64,000 bases of DNA from Phyllobacterium zundukense (GTDB lineage Bacteria > Pseudomonadota > Alphaproteobacteria > Rhizobiales > Rhizobiaceae), in NCBI RefSeq assembly GCF_025452195.1, contig NZ_CP104972.1, positions 682,001 through 746,000 on the forward strand, read 5' to 3'. This document shows, piece after piece, positions 1 through 9,627 of the stretch (position 1 is the stretch's first letter; each line of letters begins with the position of its first letter). Below the pieces are notes generated by a model. That model had not been told where the DNA came from, ran no database searches, and worked only from the letters and a program-made list of their open reading frames with translations. A program made the position numbers and the translations under genes.

Positions 1-255
1 TATCCTATAATTGAAAAGTATGTGGATGAGATTATTCTTGTTGACGACGAACATATCATCGCAGGTATGCGTACTCTTGCCAACGATGCAAAATTAATCG
101 CTGAACCGGCCGCCTCGATTGGTATTGGCGCTTTGTTGGCCGGCTCCATAAAAGTCAGACCGGACGAAAAGGTTTGCGCGGTGTTGACTGGAGGGAACTG
201 GGACTTATGCGACCTTGCTGAGATATACAAAGTTGCTGAGAGTAACGAAAGATGA
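1..255 (+). CDS. C-terminal end of a threonine/serine dehydratase-like PLP enzyme (cut by window edge)
   Basis: The reading frame is open from the first base and stops at TGA 253-255, so this is the last ~84 codons of a gene that begins outside the window. The segment with AEPAASIGIGALL, followed by VCAVLTGGN, matches the C-terminal part of fold-type II PLP enzymes (threonine ammonia-lyase, serine dehydratase), where a glycine-rich VLxGGN strand closes the catalytic domain. No ACT domain follows, so it would be the short catabolic type. A GTG at 22 is only an internal codon. The catalytic lysine lies outside the window, so substrate cannot be judged. Family call fairly firm, specificity open. 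Confidence 0.72.
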   Translation, partial: YPIIEKYVDEIILVDDEHIIAGMRTLANDAKLIAEPAASIGIGALLAGSIKVRPDEKVCAVLTGGNWDLCDLAEIYKVAESNER

Positions 256-514
256 AGACCGGACAGATGTGCATGCGCTCACGGTGACATGCCATGGCAG
301 CGAGCCGGTCTGCCCAGTGCGCCATCTGACACGAAAAGATCCGCCCGATCGTCGACGGTTTCGCGTCATGGCTCATCAAGGAACGGATTCACCAGGCAGA
401 AGACCAAGCTTATAGTCGCGGGTGTTGGCTAACGCACCCGGCAAGAAGCCTGATTTAATCTTCGATCTTCCGCTGATCACTGGCCCGGCAACCGCACTAC
501 GCGCTTTATAAGTA

Positions 515-531
515 GGGCGGTGCGGCCGCCC
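515..531. terminator. Weak GC-rich hairpin in the 256-633 gap
   Basis: GGGCGG (515-520) can pair with CCGCCC (526-531) around a 5-base loop, followed by only three T on the plus strand. It lies between the dehydratase end and the 3' end of the minus-strand oxidase, where a terminator would be expected, but the T tract is poor. I see no gene in the rest of 256-633. Confidence 0.25.
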
Positions 532-633
532 TTTGGGTGCAAGAATGCTGTCGTGTGATTTTGGGCTTCTCATTCGCTGAAAATCCGCTCTGATGTATCT
601 AGACGGGACGAGCGTTGTAATCGCGAACAACGT

Positions 634-1959
634 CTAGAAATCAGCGACATTTCCCCATGCGCTGCGGTTTAAGCGCTCCGGCCTGTAGGGAGTTGGATCG
701 ACTAGCGGTGAACGGCCTGTGATCAGGTCGGCTATCATATGACCGGCACCAGGGCCTATCCCAAAACCATGACCGCTGAATCCAGCTGCAAGAATAAAGC
801 CTGGTACAGCCTCTATTTCTCCGATCGCAGGGACACCATCCGGTGTGCTATCAATATATCCCGCCCAGCGGTGGGCAATCGGAAACTTGGCTAATTCCGG
901 TAATAGTTTCTGCGCTCTTTGATAGGTAAGGCGGATCTGTCCTTCATCAGGCTTCGGGTCAAGAATACGATTCTTTTCCATCGGAGTGATGTCATCGAGC
1001 GACCACTTTTTCAACGTTTCATGTCCCTCACACCAGCCGCCAAGCCCACCGGGCGCAAGGCTGCGCCAGCGGCGGATGAACATGGGAACGAACTCGCGGC
1101 TGAACCGCAATTGCTGGGGTGTTGTGTCTACTCGCGCCCGCCCGCTGATCGCCAGAGTATATCCTCCATCCATGCGGCGAGTTATCGATACTTGCGATGT
1201 GTGTAATGCATCAGGCAAGTCAATCGCCCCGGGCGCGACAGAAAGAATAGAAGCACGAACGGCCGCCTGTGGAAAGCGAATGCCCACCTGGTTACAGAAG
1301 GACGAAGCCCACGCGCCACCAGCCATTACCACCGTCTTGGTGCGGATCACTCCGGCTTCTGTGACCACGCCGGTCACCCGTCCTGCACTCAGTTCCAAAC
1401 CGCGGGCCGCGCAATTCTGATGCACTGTGCCTCCAGCCGCCATGATGCCCCTTGCAACAACCGGAACGGCTCTCGACGGATCAGCGACTCCGTCAGTTGG
1501 CGAGAAGACACCACCTTTCCATAAGTTTGCCGTTGTTGTGCTGCGTTCGGCAGCTTCTGCCGCGCTCAGCATATGTGTCTCGACACCAACAGTTTTTGCA
1601 AAATCACGCCATTTCGCCCAGCTGGCTATTTCAGCTTCATCCTGCGAAAGATAGAGCAGCCCGCATCTGCGAAAACCCGTATCCTCGCCGGTTTCCTCAG
1701 CAATCTTATCCCACAACTCAAGACTTCTAGTGGCCATCGGCAGTTCTCGCGCATCGCGGTTCTGTTGACGACACCAGCCCCAGTTGCGGCTCGACTGCTC
1801 GGCAGCAATTCTTCCCTTTTCTAAGAGGGCAACCTTCACACCGCTGCGGGCAAGGTAATAGGCTGTAAATACACCAATAACGCCGCCGCCTATGACGACA
1901 ACATCCGCCTCTGCGGGTAAAGTCGCGCTGGTCTCAATATGCAATAGGGGCGCAGGCAT
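634..1959 (-). CDS. FAD-dependent amine/D-amino-acid oxidase family protein (DAO family)
   Basis: A 441-residue protein with a Rossmann dinucleotide fold at the N-terminus (VVVIGGGVIG, GxGxxG at residues 24-29, with an acidic residue at the end of the second strand, LLEKG) and the DAO-family C-terminal FAD contact GFSGHGFGIGPGAG. Such enzymes oxidise a secondary or primary amine or a D-amino acid to an imine and pass electrons to oxygen or a quinone. The start is supported by GGGAG eight bases upstream of ATG 1957-1959. It is divergent from the Lrp/AsnC gene at 2196, which suggests control by that regulator. With the ABC transporter and aminotransferase downstream, it probably acts on the imported amine or amino acid. 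Exact substrate unknown. Confidence 0.85.
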   Translation of the reverse strand: MPAPLLHIETSATLPAEADVVVIGGGVIGVFTAYYLARSGVKVALLEKGRIAAEQSSRNWGWCRQQNRDARELPMATRSLELWDKIAEETGEDTGFRRCGLLYLSQDEAEIASWAKWRDFAKTVGVETHMLSAAEAAERSTTTANLWKGGVFSPTDGVADPSRAVPVVARGIMAAGGTVHQNCAARGLELSAGRVTGVVTEAGVIRTKTVVMAGGAWASSFCNQVGIRFPQAAVRASILSVAPGAIDLPDALHTSQVSITRRMDGGYTLAISGRARVDTTPQQLRFSREFVPMFIRRWRSLAPGGLGGWCEGHETLKKWSLDDITPMEKNRILDPKPDEGQIRLTYQRAQKLLPELAKFPIAHRWAGYIDSTPDGVPAIGEIEAVPGFILAAGFSGHGFGIGPGAGHMIADLITGRSPLVDPTPYRPERLNRSAWGNVADF

Positions 1960-2071
1960 GGGTACAACTCCCGGTGTTTCTGCATCCTAACGCGGTGAGC
2001 GCCGAGTCATGCTTCGGAGTTTGATCTTAAACAGAATTTCCTGTGGTTTGGCGTGCCTTTAGCAGGCGATT

Positions 2072-2083
2072 ATTGCATGCAAT
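2072..2083. promoter_or_regulatory. Perfect 12-bp palindrome in the divergent oxidase/Lrp intergenic region
   Basis: ATTGCATGCAAT is a perfect palindrome lying in the 236-bp gap between the divergent oxidase (start 1959) and Lrp/AsnC gene (start 2196). Lrp/AsnC proteins usually bind AT-flanked dyads next to their own gene, so it is a reasonable candidate operator. This is inference from position and symmetry only. Confidence 0.4.
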
Positions 2084-2195
2084 CAAGGCCTGCATCGCAC
2101 CTGAACTGAATATCATAAAACGGCCTGAAGCGATTGCAGCATAGAATGAAAAAGACGATATTCTTTTCTCACAGTACTAACTGATTGGTATCTCC

Positions 2196-2672
2196 ATGAA
2201 GCTGGACAAAATAGATATTAAAATTCTATCCCAGATGCAAAAGAACGGACGGATCACCAATGTCGAGCTTGCCGAACTCGTCAATCTTTCTCCCAGTCCC
2301 TGCCTGATGCGGGTAAAGAGGCTCCAGTCAGAAGGCTATATCACGGGTTATTCAGCGCAGATCGACGTTTCAAAACTTGGTCAGACACTGACGGTATTCA
2401 CCGAGATCACGCTAAAGAACCATCGCCAGACCGACTTTGCACGATTTCTTACCACGGTCGCAAAGGTCGATTCGGTCATCGAGTGTCACCTGGTTTCCGG
2501 TGGTTACGATTACCTTATGAAATTCGTCACCCCGGGGATCGTTGAATATCAGACCATTATGGAACGTCTCATCGACATGGATATCGGCATAGACAAATAT
2601 TTCAGTTTTGTCGTGCTCAAATCCCCTATTGTGAAAGCTCATCTTCCCTTGGATGCGATCTTCACTGAGTAG
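2196..2672 (+). CDS. Lrp/AsnC family transcriptional regulator
   Basis: A 158-residue protein of standard Lrp/AsnC length. The N-terminal winged helix-turn-helix covers about residues 4-50 (IDIKILSQMQKNGR, LAELVNLSPSPCLMRVKRL), and the C-terminal RAM effector-binding domain covers about 65-150 (VIECHLVSGGYDYLMKF is the typical glycine-containing turn). Members sense amino acids or related metabolites and control local uptake and catabolism genes. It is divergently placed from the FAD oxidase and stands beside the ABC/aminotransferase operon, so it is the obvious candidate regulator of this island. No strong ribosome binding site is visible upstream of the ATG. Confidence 0.92.
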   Translation: MKLDKIDIKILSQMQKNGRITNVELAELVNLSPSPCLMRVKRLQSEGYITGYSAQIDVSKLGQTLTVFTEITLKNHRQTDFARFLTTVAKVDSVIECHLVSGGYDYLMKFVTPGIVEYQTIMERLIDMDIGIDKYFSFVVLKSPIVKAHLPLDAIFTE

Positions 2673-2737
2673 ATGGAAACCGTCAAAGGCGGCTATTGCA
2701 ACATCGTTTGCCTCTGCTCGAAATCTGCCACGGTATA

Positions 2738-4399
2738 TCAGTTTCTGGTAAACTCCCGCACCAGGTCGGGATCCTGTTCCAGACTGTCCAACCAGCGCGG
2801 GTCTAGCTTAGGTACTGAAGAAAACAGGAGCCGCGAATAAGGATGGCTCGCGCTGCTGCCCATCATGCCCGGGCTCAATTGTTCGACCTTCCTCCCCGCA
2901 TACATGACCACGACTTCATCGCAAATGGCCCGGACGGTGGAGAGATCGTGGCTGATAAAAAGATAGGATAAATTAAGTTCACGCTGCAATTCCTTCAGGA
3001 GATCGATGATCGCTGCTGCAACAACGGTGTCGAGGGCGGATGTGATTTCATCGCAAAGAATAAGTTTGGGATCCGCCGCCAGCGCGCGCGCCAGGTTGAC
3101 ACGCTGCTTTTGACCACCCGATAATTCGCCGGGACGCCGATAACGCAGAGTTCGTGGAAGGCGCACCATATCGAGAAGCTGATCAATTCGCGCTTCACGG
3201 CTTTTTCTGTCCATCCCATGATAGAACGACAGCGGACGAGCCAGGATTTCAGCAGTGGATTTGAACGGATTAAGCGCCGTATCCGCAGACTGGAAAACAA
3301 TTTGTAGTTCGCGCAACTGATCGCGGCTGCGCCTGCGCAAGTCGCTCGGCATCTCCGCACCGTCAAAGTGTATCTGGCCGCGAGCAGCAGGCAAAATGCC
3401 CGCGATGACGCGTGCAAGCGTAGATTTTCCGCAGCCGGATTCACCAATAATGCCCAGGTTCCTGCCTCGCGCGAGTTGCAGGCTGACATTATCGACGGCG
3501 ATCATCGCAGGATCACCTGAACCTCCAACCATGCCATAGCCCGCAACGACATTGTCGACCACCAGAAGTGGTGCTGGCTTCTCGACCTCGACCATTTTCG
3601 GGCGTGCATACAGGGCTGGTTCAAATGCGGCCACAAGTTCCTTGGTATAAGGGTGCTGCGGGTTGTGAAGAATATCGCGGGTACTGCCGGCTTCCTGCAC
3701 TTCGCCGTTTTTCAGAACGACAATGCGGTCGGCAATCTGGGCAACAACCGCCAGATCGTGGGAGACGTATACACCGGAAATGCCGTGCTTTTTCATGACT
3801 GACTTGAACGCGCGCAGAACCTCAATCTGGGTCGTCACGTCAAGTGCCGTCGTTGGCTCGTCAAAAATCACCAGCCTCGGGTCACCGATCAGCGCCATCG
3901 CCGCTGAAAGCCTCTGCAGTTGCCCGCCTGATACCTGATGGGGGTACCGATCACCAATCGTATCGGGGTTTGGCAGTGCTAGCGCCTTGAACAGGGCAAT
4001 CGCCTTTTTGCGCGCCTGGTTCATCGGCATAAGGTGATGGATTTTCGCCACTTCGATGACCTGTTCCATGATCCGATGCGCGGGATTGAAGGACGCCGCC
4101 GCACTTTGAGGAACGTAGGAGACTTCCGTGCCACGCTTTCGTGCTCTTTGCCGCTCCGAAAGATTGACTATATCCTGTCCGCCTATGGCTATAGTGCCGC
4201 TCACGATTCGACAGCCGGGTCGCGTGTAACCCATCAGGGAGAGCGCAATCGTCGTTTTGCCCGAACCGCTCTCGCCGATAAGCGCTACGATTTCGCCTCC
4301 TGCAATATCAAAACTGACGTCCCTGATGATTTCCACCTTGCGCCCGGAATCGGTCTTTGCATCCACGCGCAGATTGCTGACCTCTACAATATTGCCCAT
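2738..4399 (-). CDS. Dipeptide/oligopeptide-type ABC transporter, fused double ATP-binding protein
   Basis: A 553-residue protein holding two complete ABC ATPase domains, equivalent to DppD fused to DppF. Domain 1 shows Walker A GESGSGKTT near residue 42, signature VSGGQ and Walker B LVIFDEPT; domain 2 shows GESGCGKST, LSGGQKQR and LILCDEIT, where the usual DEPT is DEIT. It powers the two inner-membrane permeases encoded just upstream. Start ATG 4397-4399 overlaps the permease stop (TAATG), so translation is coupled. It is the last gene of the minus-strand transporter operon. The peptide/nickel/opine subfamily is clear; the ligand is not. Confidence 0.92.
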   Translation of the reverse strand: MGNIVEVSNLRVDAKTDSGRKVEIIRDVSFDIAGGEIVALIGESGSGKTTIALSLMGYTRPGCRIVSGTIAIGGQDIVNLSERQRARKRGTEVSYVPQSAAASFNPAHRIMEQVIEVAKIHHLMPMNQARKKAIALFKALALPNPDTIGDRYPHQVSGGQLQRLSAAMALIGDPRLVIFDEPTTALDVTTQIEVLRAFKSVMKKHGISGVYVSHDLAVVAQIADRIVVLKNGEVQEAGSTRDILHNPQHPYTKELVAAFEPALYARPKMVEVEKPAPLLVVDNVVAGYGMVGGSGDPAMIAVDNVSLQLARGRNLGIIGESGCGKSTLARVIAGILPAARGQIHFDGAEMPSDLRRRSRDQLRELQIVFQSADTALNPFKSTAEILARPLSFYHGMDRKSREARIDQLLDMVRLPRTLRYRRPGELSGGQKQRVNLARALAADPKLILCDEITSALDTVVAAAIIDLLKELQRELNLSYLFISHDLSTVRAICDEVVVMYAGRKVEQLSPGMMGSSASHPYSRLLFSSVPKLDPRWLDSLEQDPDLVREFTRN

Positions 4400-5253
4400 T
4401 ACTCGCTCCGATCGCGGATCTTGTGAGGAAGATTATCGATCAGCAGATTGACGCTGATCGTAAGGCTCGCAATGGCAATAGAGGGCAACACCACGGCGGG
4501 TGCTGCAAAGGTTAGCCCACCGATATTTTCCTTGACCAAAGCACCCCAGTCAGCAAAAGGCGGTTGCACGCCCAGTCCCAGGAAAGACATGCTTGACAGA
4601 AGCAGGACGATGAAGACAAAACGCAAGCCAAAATCGGCGAGCACAGGGCGAATAATCCCGGGCAGAATTTCCGAGCGGATCAGATAGCCCATCTTTTCGC
4701 CACGCGCTCTTGCAACGGTAATGTAGTCCATCGCATTGATGTTGATTGCCAATGCACGCGCAAAGCGATAACTGCCAGGCGTGTAAATAACCGCCATAGT
4801 CGCGATCAAAATCGGAATGGACGAACCTACGCCGGCTACAATTACCAAAGCCAGAATCTTGCTTGGGATTGAGGTCAGCGCATCCAGAAAGCGGCTGAGG
4901 GCAGAATCGAACCAGCCACCGACCACGGCGGCCATCATCCCCAAAAAAACGCCAGCAAAGCAGGCCAGAAAAACAGCCGCAAGTGAAATCCCGACCGTGA
5001 ACCGTGCCCCGTAGATAATGCGCGAGAGCATGTCTCGTCCAAGATAGTCGGTGCCGAGCGGGAACTGGGCGCTTGTGGGGCCGAAGAAATCGAAATCGAC
5101 GATCTCACCAACCGGATGCGGCGCAATCCATGGAGCCAATACGGCGACAAGGGCCCAGGCCAGAACGATGAGGAAAGAAATGGCGCCAACCAGATTGATC
5201 CGGTATCCGAAGTATGCAGACCTTGTTGCCTGTTGATTTGTCATGGGGGACAT
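4399..5253 (-). CDS. ABC transporter permease, DppC type
   Basis: Inner-membrane permease of about 284 residues with an N-terminal membrane anchor (LVGAISFLIVLAWALVAVLAPW) before the periplasmic loop FPLGTDYLGRDMLSR, which is diagnostic of DppC/OppC proteins. The cytoplasmic EAA-type loop reads ARARGEKMGYLIRSEILPG. The frame stays open for another 25 codons upstream, but ATG 5251-5253 is preferred: it has GAGG eleven bases before it and begins two bases beyond the DppB-type gene. It forms the translocation pore with that protein and is driven by the fused ATPase. Confidence 0.9.
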   Translation of the reverse strand: MSPMTNQQATRSAYFGYRINLVGAISFLIVLAWALVAVLAPWIAPHPVGEIVDFDFFGPTSAQFPLGTDYLGRDMLSRIIYGARFTVGISLAAVFLACFAGVFLGMMAAVVGGWFDSALSRFLDALTSIPSKILALVIVAGVGSSIPILIATMAVIYTPGSYRFARALAININAMDYITVARARGEKMGYLIRSEILPGIIRPVLADFGLRFVFIVLLLSSMSFLGLGVQPPFADWGALVKENIGGLTFAAPAVVLPSIAIASLTISVNLLIDNLPHKIRDRSE

Positions 5254-5255
5254 TG

Positions 5256-6212
5256 CTATCGAAGCCTCGGGTTGGAGACGATGGCAATCAGATCCGCTAT
5301 CGTGATAAGCAGGAGATAACCAAAGCAAAAGATCATCGCGCAGGTTTGAATCAAGGGCAGGTCGCGCGTTGCCACTGCATCGAGCATCAGCTTGGCAATG
5401 CCGGGATAGTTGAAGATGGTTTCCACAATGATGACGCCGCCAAGCAGGTAGGAAAGCGAAAGCGCGACGGCGTTGACGATAGGCCCCAGCGCATTGGGCA
5501 GCGCATGGACGATTACCATCCGGAACCGCGAGGCGCCTTTGAGCAAGGCCATTTCCACATAGGACGTATCCAGCGTTTCCAGAACCGCGGCCCGTGTCAT
5601 GCGGATCATCTGCGCGGAAATCACAAAACTCAATGTAATGACCGGCATGGCGAATACCTTCAACAGGCCGGAAAGCGACGTGACCTCATTGGCCATGGAG
5701 AGTGCGGGTAGCCAGCCGAGATAGACCGCGAAAACGATGACTGCGATTGTTGCCACCATGAATTCTGGCACGGAAATCACCGCAATTGTAATGATCGAGA
5801 CAGCGCGGTCATAGAAAGTGCCGCGCATGATAGCGGCAGTAATACCGAGAAACAGTGCAACTGGAACCGAAATGGCAGCTGTGACGCTAGCAAGCTTGAG
5901 CGAGTTCACCAATCTCCCGCCGATCAGATCAGCGATGGGAACATTGTTGACATAAGATACCCCCAGTTCGCCCCTCAACAGGTGTCCGAGCCAGTAAAGG
6001 AAGCGAAAAAATGCGGGCTGATCAAGATTCATCGCATGACGAAGTCCGGCGACCGCTTCTGGAGTAGCCGCCTGCCCCAGCAAGATTTCTGCCACATCAC
6101 CCGGCAGCATCTCGGTCGCAAAGAAAATCGTGAACGCGACAATGAGAAGCGTAACGACTGCAACTACCAGGCGCTTGATGATAATATTGAGCAATGGGGA
6201 CTTCATGATCAT
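5256..6212 (-). CDS. ABC transporter permease, DppB type
   Basis: Inner-membrane permease of about 318 residues. It begins with a transmembrane helix, followed by ATEMLPGDVAEILLGQAAT, the usual early periplasmic segment of DppB/OppB proteins, and has the EAA loop near VEMALLKGASRFRMV. Starts at 6212 (MIMKSP) or 6206 (MKSP) are both possible; neither has a strong Shine-Dalgarno sequence. It sits 75 bases downstream of the binding-protein gene and 2 bases upstream of the DppC-type gene, in one operon. Function: partner pore subunit for uptake of a peptide-like or opine-like solute. Confidence 0.9.
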   Translation of the reverse strand: MIMKSPLLNIIIKRLVVAVVTLLIVAFTIFFATEMLPGDVAEILLGQAATPEAVAGLRHAMNLDQPAFFRFLYWLGHLLRGELGVSYVNNVPIADLIGGRLVNSLKLASVTAAISVPVALFLGITAAIMRGTFYDRAVSIITIAVISVPEFMVATIAVIVFAVYLGWLPALSMANEVTSLSGLLKVFAMPVITLSFVISAQMIRMTRAAVLETLDTSYVEMALLKGASRFRMVIVHALPNALGPIVNAVALSLSYLLGGVIIVETIFNYPGIAKLMLDAVATRDLPLIQTCAMIFCFGYLLLITIADLIAIVSNPRLR

Positions 6213-6286
6213 GCACCAGTCCGCAACTTGGGGAAAATATCGCCCGGACAAAGTCAGTGATTTGCCCGGGCCAAACAAAGAAATAG

Positions 6287-7897
6287 TCAGGCTTCCAGCC
6301 AGGCGTGCTCGGCAAATGTGTAGCCCATCATGCCGCCGAGCGGATTTGGCTCAAGGCCCTGCAGTTTTGGCGAAATCGCGTCAACATTCGACATGAACAC
6401 AGGAATGACAGTCCCTGCTTCGTTGGAAATCAAGGCCTGCATCTCGCCGTAGATTTCCTGGCGTTTCGCTTCGTCCAACATACCGCGCGCCTCAAGCAGC
6501 ATAGAATCGAACTTATCAGACTTGTACTGGCTTTCGTTCCAGGGCGCGTCCGACTTATAGAGCAGCGAGAAAAGAATGTCGGGAGTTGGACGTGCATTGA
6601 TATTGCCATAGTGCACGGCGTCTTTTAGCCAATGGTTCGACCAATATCCATCCGAGGGCACGCGATCGATAACAACCTTCTGGCCTATGGATGAAGCTGC
6701 CTGCTGCAGTACCATCGCATAATCGAGCGATGAAGAGGCAGCTTCCGCTGCGGTGATATGAATTTCCTGACCGAGCACGCCGGCCTTTTCAAGCAATGAT
6801 TTGGCGCGCTCTGGGTCGTACTCGCGCTGTTTGAGTTCGGCGTTGAAGTATTTGTTGGTATTCGGAATGGGATGATCGTTTGCAATTTCCGCCAGTCCAC
6901 GCAACACCGATTTCTGGATAACTTCGCGATTGGTGAGATATTTGAAAGCTTCCGCAACGCCAGCCTTGTTGCCGGGCGCCATATCAAGCCGCACATTCAG
7001 ATTGGTGTAGGTGCCCAGCTTGGAAATGAAGAGTTTTGCCGCCGGATTGTTCTCAAGAACCCGCAGCGAGCGCGGATTGAGGTTGGCAGCCAGTTGAATG
7101 TCGCCCGAGAGGACCGCGTTCATGCGGGCGGATTCGTCTGAAATTGCGAAGAACTCGAAGGAATCAAGATAGGGACCGTTGTCTTTCCAATAGTTCTCAT
7201 TGCGCGATGCCATCGAACGAACGCCGGGCTGAAACTCCTTGCAGACGAACGGCCCCGTGCCGTTTCCCTTGGAGAAGTCAGTCGTGCCGTTGGCCACGAT
7301 CATGAAATGGTGCATCGCAAGAATGGTCGGAAGGTCTGCGTTTGCGCTTTCCAGCGTAATCTCAACGGTCGTGTCATTGATCTTCTTTGCGTCGGTAATC
7401 TGTTTGGCCAGCGCATTGACTTTGGACCCGACGGCCGGATCAAGGTGGCGCTTTAGCGAAAAGACGACGTCATCAGCAGTGAGTGACTTGCCGTCATGAA
7501 AAGTCACACCCTTGCGCAGCTTGACAGTCCAGGCCTTGGCATCAGCGGTCTCAATACTCTCCGCGAGTTCCATCTGGGTCTGGCCTTGGCCATCAAGAAA
7601 GGTCAGGCGGTTGTAAAACGCGCAGCAACGAACGTAATCCGTCGCATTTGATGCCTTGGCGGGATCAAGCGTATCTGCAGTGGATGTGCTGAAACCCGCG
7701 GCCTTGATAAAGCCGCCTTTCACAGGGGTTGCTGCCAGTGCAGAAGTAGCACGCGCGAAAACAGAAGCACCGGCTACTGCTGCCACACCGCCCATCATCA
7801 TCATTTGGAGCAGTTCGCGTCGGTTCGCTCCGCGGCCAATTGCATTTTCAATCATCCGGTGGTCGGAAGAAGTCCAGTTGGTTATCTTCTCGCTCAT
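6287..7897 (-). CDS. ABC transporter substrate-binding protein, peptide/opine family (SBP_bac_5)
   Basis: A 536-residue periplasmic binding protein. Residues 26-27 are a twin arginine (NRRELLQ) followed by a hydrophobic stretch and an ALAA site, so export by the Tat route is likely. The mature part has the family-5 hallmarks DTLDPAKASNATD, WTVKLRKGVTFHDGK and LTADDVVFSLKRH. The start at ATG 7895-7897 is chosen because AAGGGG lies about seven bases upstream; the longer frame has no such site. It is the first transporter gene after the aminotransferase and delivers the solute to the DppB/DppC-type permeases. Ligand unknown. Confidence 0.9.
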   Translation of the reverse strand: MSEKITNWTSSDHRMIENAIGRGANRRELLQMMMMGGVAAVAGASVFARATSALAATPVKGGFIKAAGFSTSTADTLDPAKASNATDYVRCCAFYNRLTFLDGQGQTQMELAESIETADAKAWTVKLRKGVTFHDGKSLTADDVVFSLKRHLDPAVGSKVNALAKQITDAKKINDTTVEITLESANADLPTILAMHHFMIVANGTTDFSKGNGTGPFVCKEFQPGVRSMASRNENYWKDNGPYLDSFEFFAISDESARMNAVLSGDIQLAANLNPRSLRVLENNPAAKLFISKLGTYTNLNVRLDMAPGNKAGVAEAFKYLTNREVIQKSVLRGLAEIANDHPIPNTNKYFNAELKQREYDPERAKSLLEKAGVLGQEIHITAAEAASSSLDYAMVLQQAASSIGQKVVIDRVPSDGYWSNHWLKDAVHYGNINARPTPDILFSLLYKSDAPWNESQYKSDKFDSMLLEARGMLDEAKRQEIYGEMQALISNEAGTVIPVFMSNVDAISPKLQGLEPNPLGGMMGYTFAEHAWLEA

Positions 7898-8219
7898 TGC
7901 AGTTCCCCTTGTTGGTTGTGTCGGGCGCCGGCTTATGGTCACCGGTTACACCAATCTTTCAGATGGTCAGTTGTTAAAAATACCTCTTGCAGTGTCGGCC
8001 AACGCAGCTTGTGCGTATCAAAGGAGAGTCCAGCAGCTGCGGGAATAATTGTCGATACATCCCAGCGCGATCCATTGGATCTGACCTTTAACAGCTATGG
8101 CAGTGTGTTACGGAGGTGCGCATAAATTGCGCTGAATCGGTCCGGAACGGCAGCATAAAATTGCGAATTTCGGGGATTCACGAAATCCATAGCATCATCT
8201 CCTACTGTTTCTCGTTCTC

Positions 8220-9596
8220 TCATCCCTTCATTTCCGCGCGCACATCATTATCCGCCAGCGTTTGGTCCAGCGTGAGGCGAGTGCGCTCGATAATGGCATC
8301 AATGTCTTCATCCGTGCAGCAAAGCGGCGGTGCATAGCCCAGCACACCATTGGCAAAGGCGCGAATGACAAGGCCATTGTCCCAGGCGCGGTCAAAAATA
8401 CGCCGTGCTGGATCGGCAGTTGCCGGCAGCGGCGTTTTGCGTTCCTTGTCGGTCACCAATTCGATTGCGGCCAGCATGCCACGCCCGCGCACATCGCCGA
8501 CCAGCGGATGATCAACAAGTGATCGGAGCCCGGCTAGCAAACGCTTTCCTGCCTTGCGGCCATTGTCGAGCAACCCGGCCTCATAAAGGCGCAGACATTC
8601 AAGACCAACCGCAGCACTGACCGGATGCGCTGAATAGGTATAGCCGTGGCCAACTGCTGCTTTACCCGCACCATCCGCAATCGTAGAATAGATGTGCTCC
8701 GACATTAAGACGGCACCCATTGGCATATAGCCGGACGTCAAGCCTTTGGCAGTGGTGATGAAGTCCGGTACGACACCGTCTTCCTCACAGGCGAAAAGCG
8801 GACCTGTACGACCAAACGCGGTGATGACCTCATCGGCGACGAAAAGGACATCGTGCTCCTTGCACACTGCATGCATCGCCTTTAGCCAGCCAGTTGGTGG
8901 CACTAGAACACCGCCTGAACCCTGAATAGGTTCGACATAGAAAGCAGCTACACGTTCCGCGCCAAGTTCTTCAATTTTCGCACGCAGCGCCGCAACCGAG
9001 GCATTTATAATTGCCTGGGGATCCGGGCCGACAGGGTTGCGATAAGCATAATGCGAGGGGATTTTGTGCTGCCAGTCATAAGGCACCCCGAAGCCCACAT
9101 GGAATGCTGCAAGGGCGGTCAAGCCCGAACCTGCTGTAGAGGAACCATGGTAGCCATATTCAACCGAGATAAACTGGTCTTTCTGCGGTATGCCCCTGGC
9201 ATGATAGTAATAGCGAATAAAGCGGATCGTGCTGTCGATCGCATCAGAACCGCCCAGCGTAAAATAGACATGATTGAGATCGCCTGGTGCGCGGTCAGCC
9301 AGTTCGGCCGCGAGACGAATGCCCGGTTCTGATCCCAAACCAAAATAGCCCGTAGCGTAGGGAAGCTCGCGCAACTGCTTCGTGGCCGCCTCGACGATGC
9401 TGTCCTGACCATAACCGGCATTGACACACCAAAGGCCCGCGAAGCCATCGAGCAGGGTGTGGCCGGAGGCATCAGTGACCGTAGCCCCTTTGCCCGACTT
9501 CAAAATACGCACACCCGCAGCTTCGTGGCTGCGATAGGACGAAACCGGATGCACCAGATGGGCGCGATCAAATTCGATCAAGGAATTGCTCAGCAT
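8220..9596 (-). CDS. Class III (omega-amino acid/diamine) aminotransferase
   Basis: A 458-residue PLP-dependent class III aminotransferase. The PLP-phosphate and ring contacts are visible in FVADEVITAFGRTG, and the Schiff-base lysine in TTAKGLTSGYMPMGA. Family members move the terminal amino group of diamines, beta-alanine, GABA or aromatic amines to pyruvate or 2-oxoglutarate and leave an aldehyde. ATG 9594-9596 is preceded by GGAGA, better than the ATG four codons upstream. Downstream lies the ABC transporter and upstream a GNAT gene on the same strand. The aldehyde it produces could feed the two aldehyde dehydrogenases of the 12.9-19.5 kb operon. Confidence 0.9.
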   Translation of the reverse strand: MLSNSLIEFDRAHLVHPVSSYRSHEAAGVRILKSGKGATVTDASGHTLLDGFAGLWCVNAGYGQDSIVEAATKQLRELPYATGYFGLGSEPGIRLAAELADRAPGDLNHVYFTLGGSDAIDSTIRFIRYYYHARGIPQKDQFISVEYGYHGSSTAGSGLTALAAFHVGFGVPYDWQHKIPSHYAYRNPVGPDPQAIINASVAALRAKIEELGAERVAAFYVEPIQGSGGVLVPPTGWLKAMHAVCKEHDVLFVADEVITAFGRTGPLFACEEDGVVPDFITTAKGLTSGYMPMGAVLMSEHIYSTIADGAGKAAVGHGYTYSAHPVSAAVGLECLRLYEAGLLDNGRKAGKRLLAGLRSLVDHPLVGDVRGRGMLAAIELVTDKERKTPLPATADPARRIFDRAWDNGLVIRAFANGVLGYAPPLCCTDEDIDAIIERTRLTLDQTLADNDVRAEMKG

Positions 9597-9627
9597 GATA
9601 TTCTCCAATCAACTAGTCTTTTGCGGC

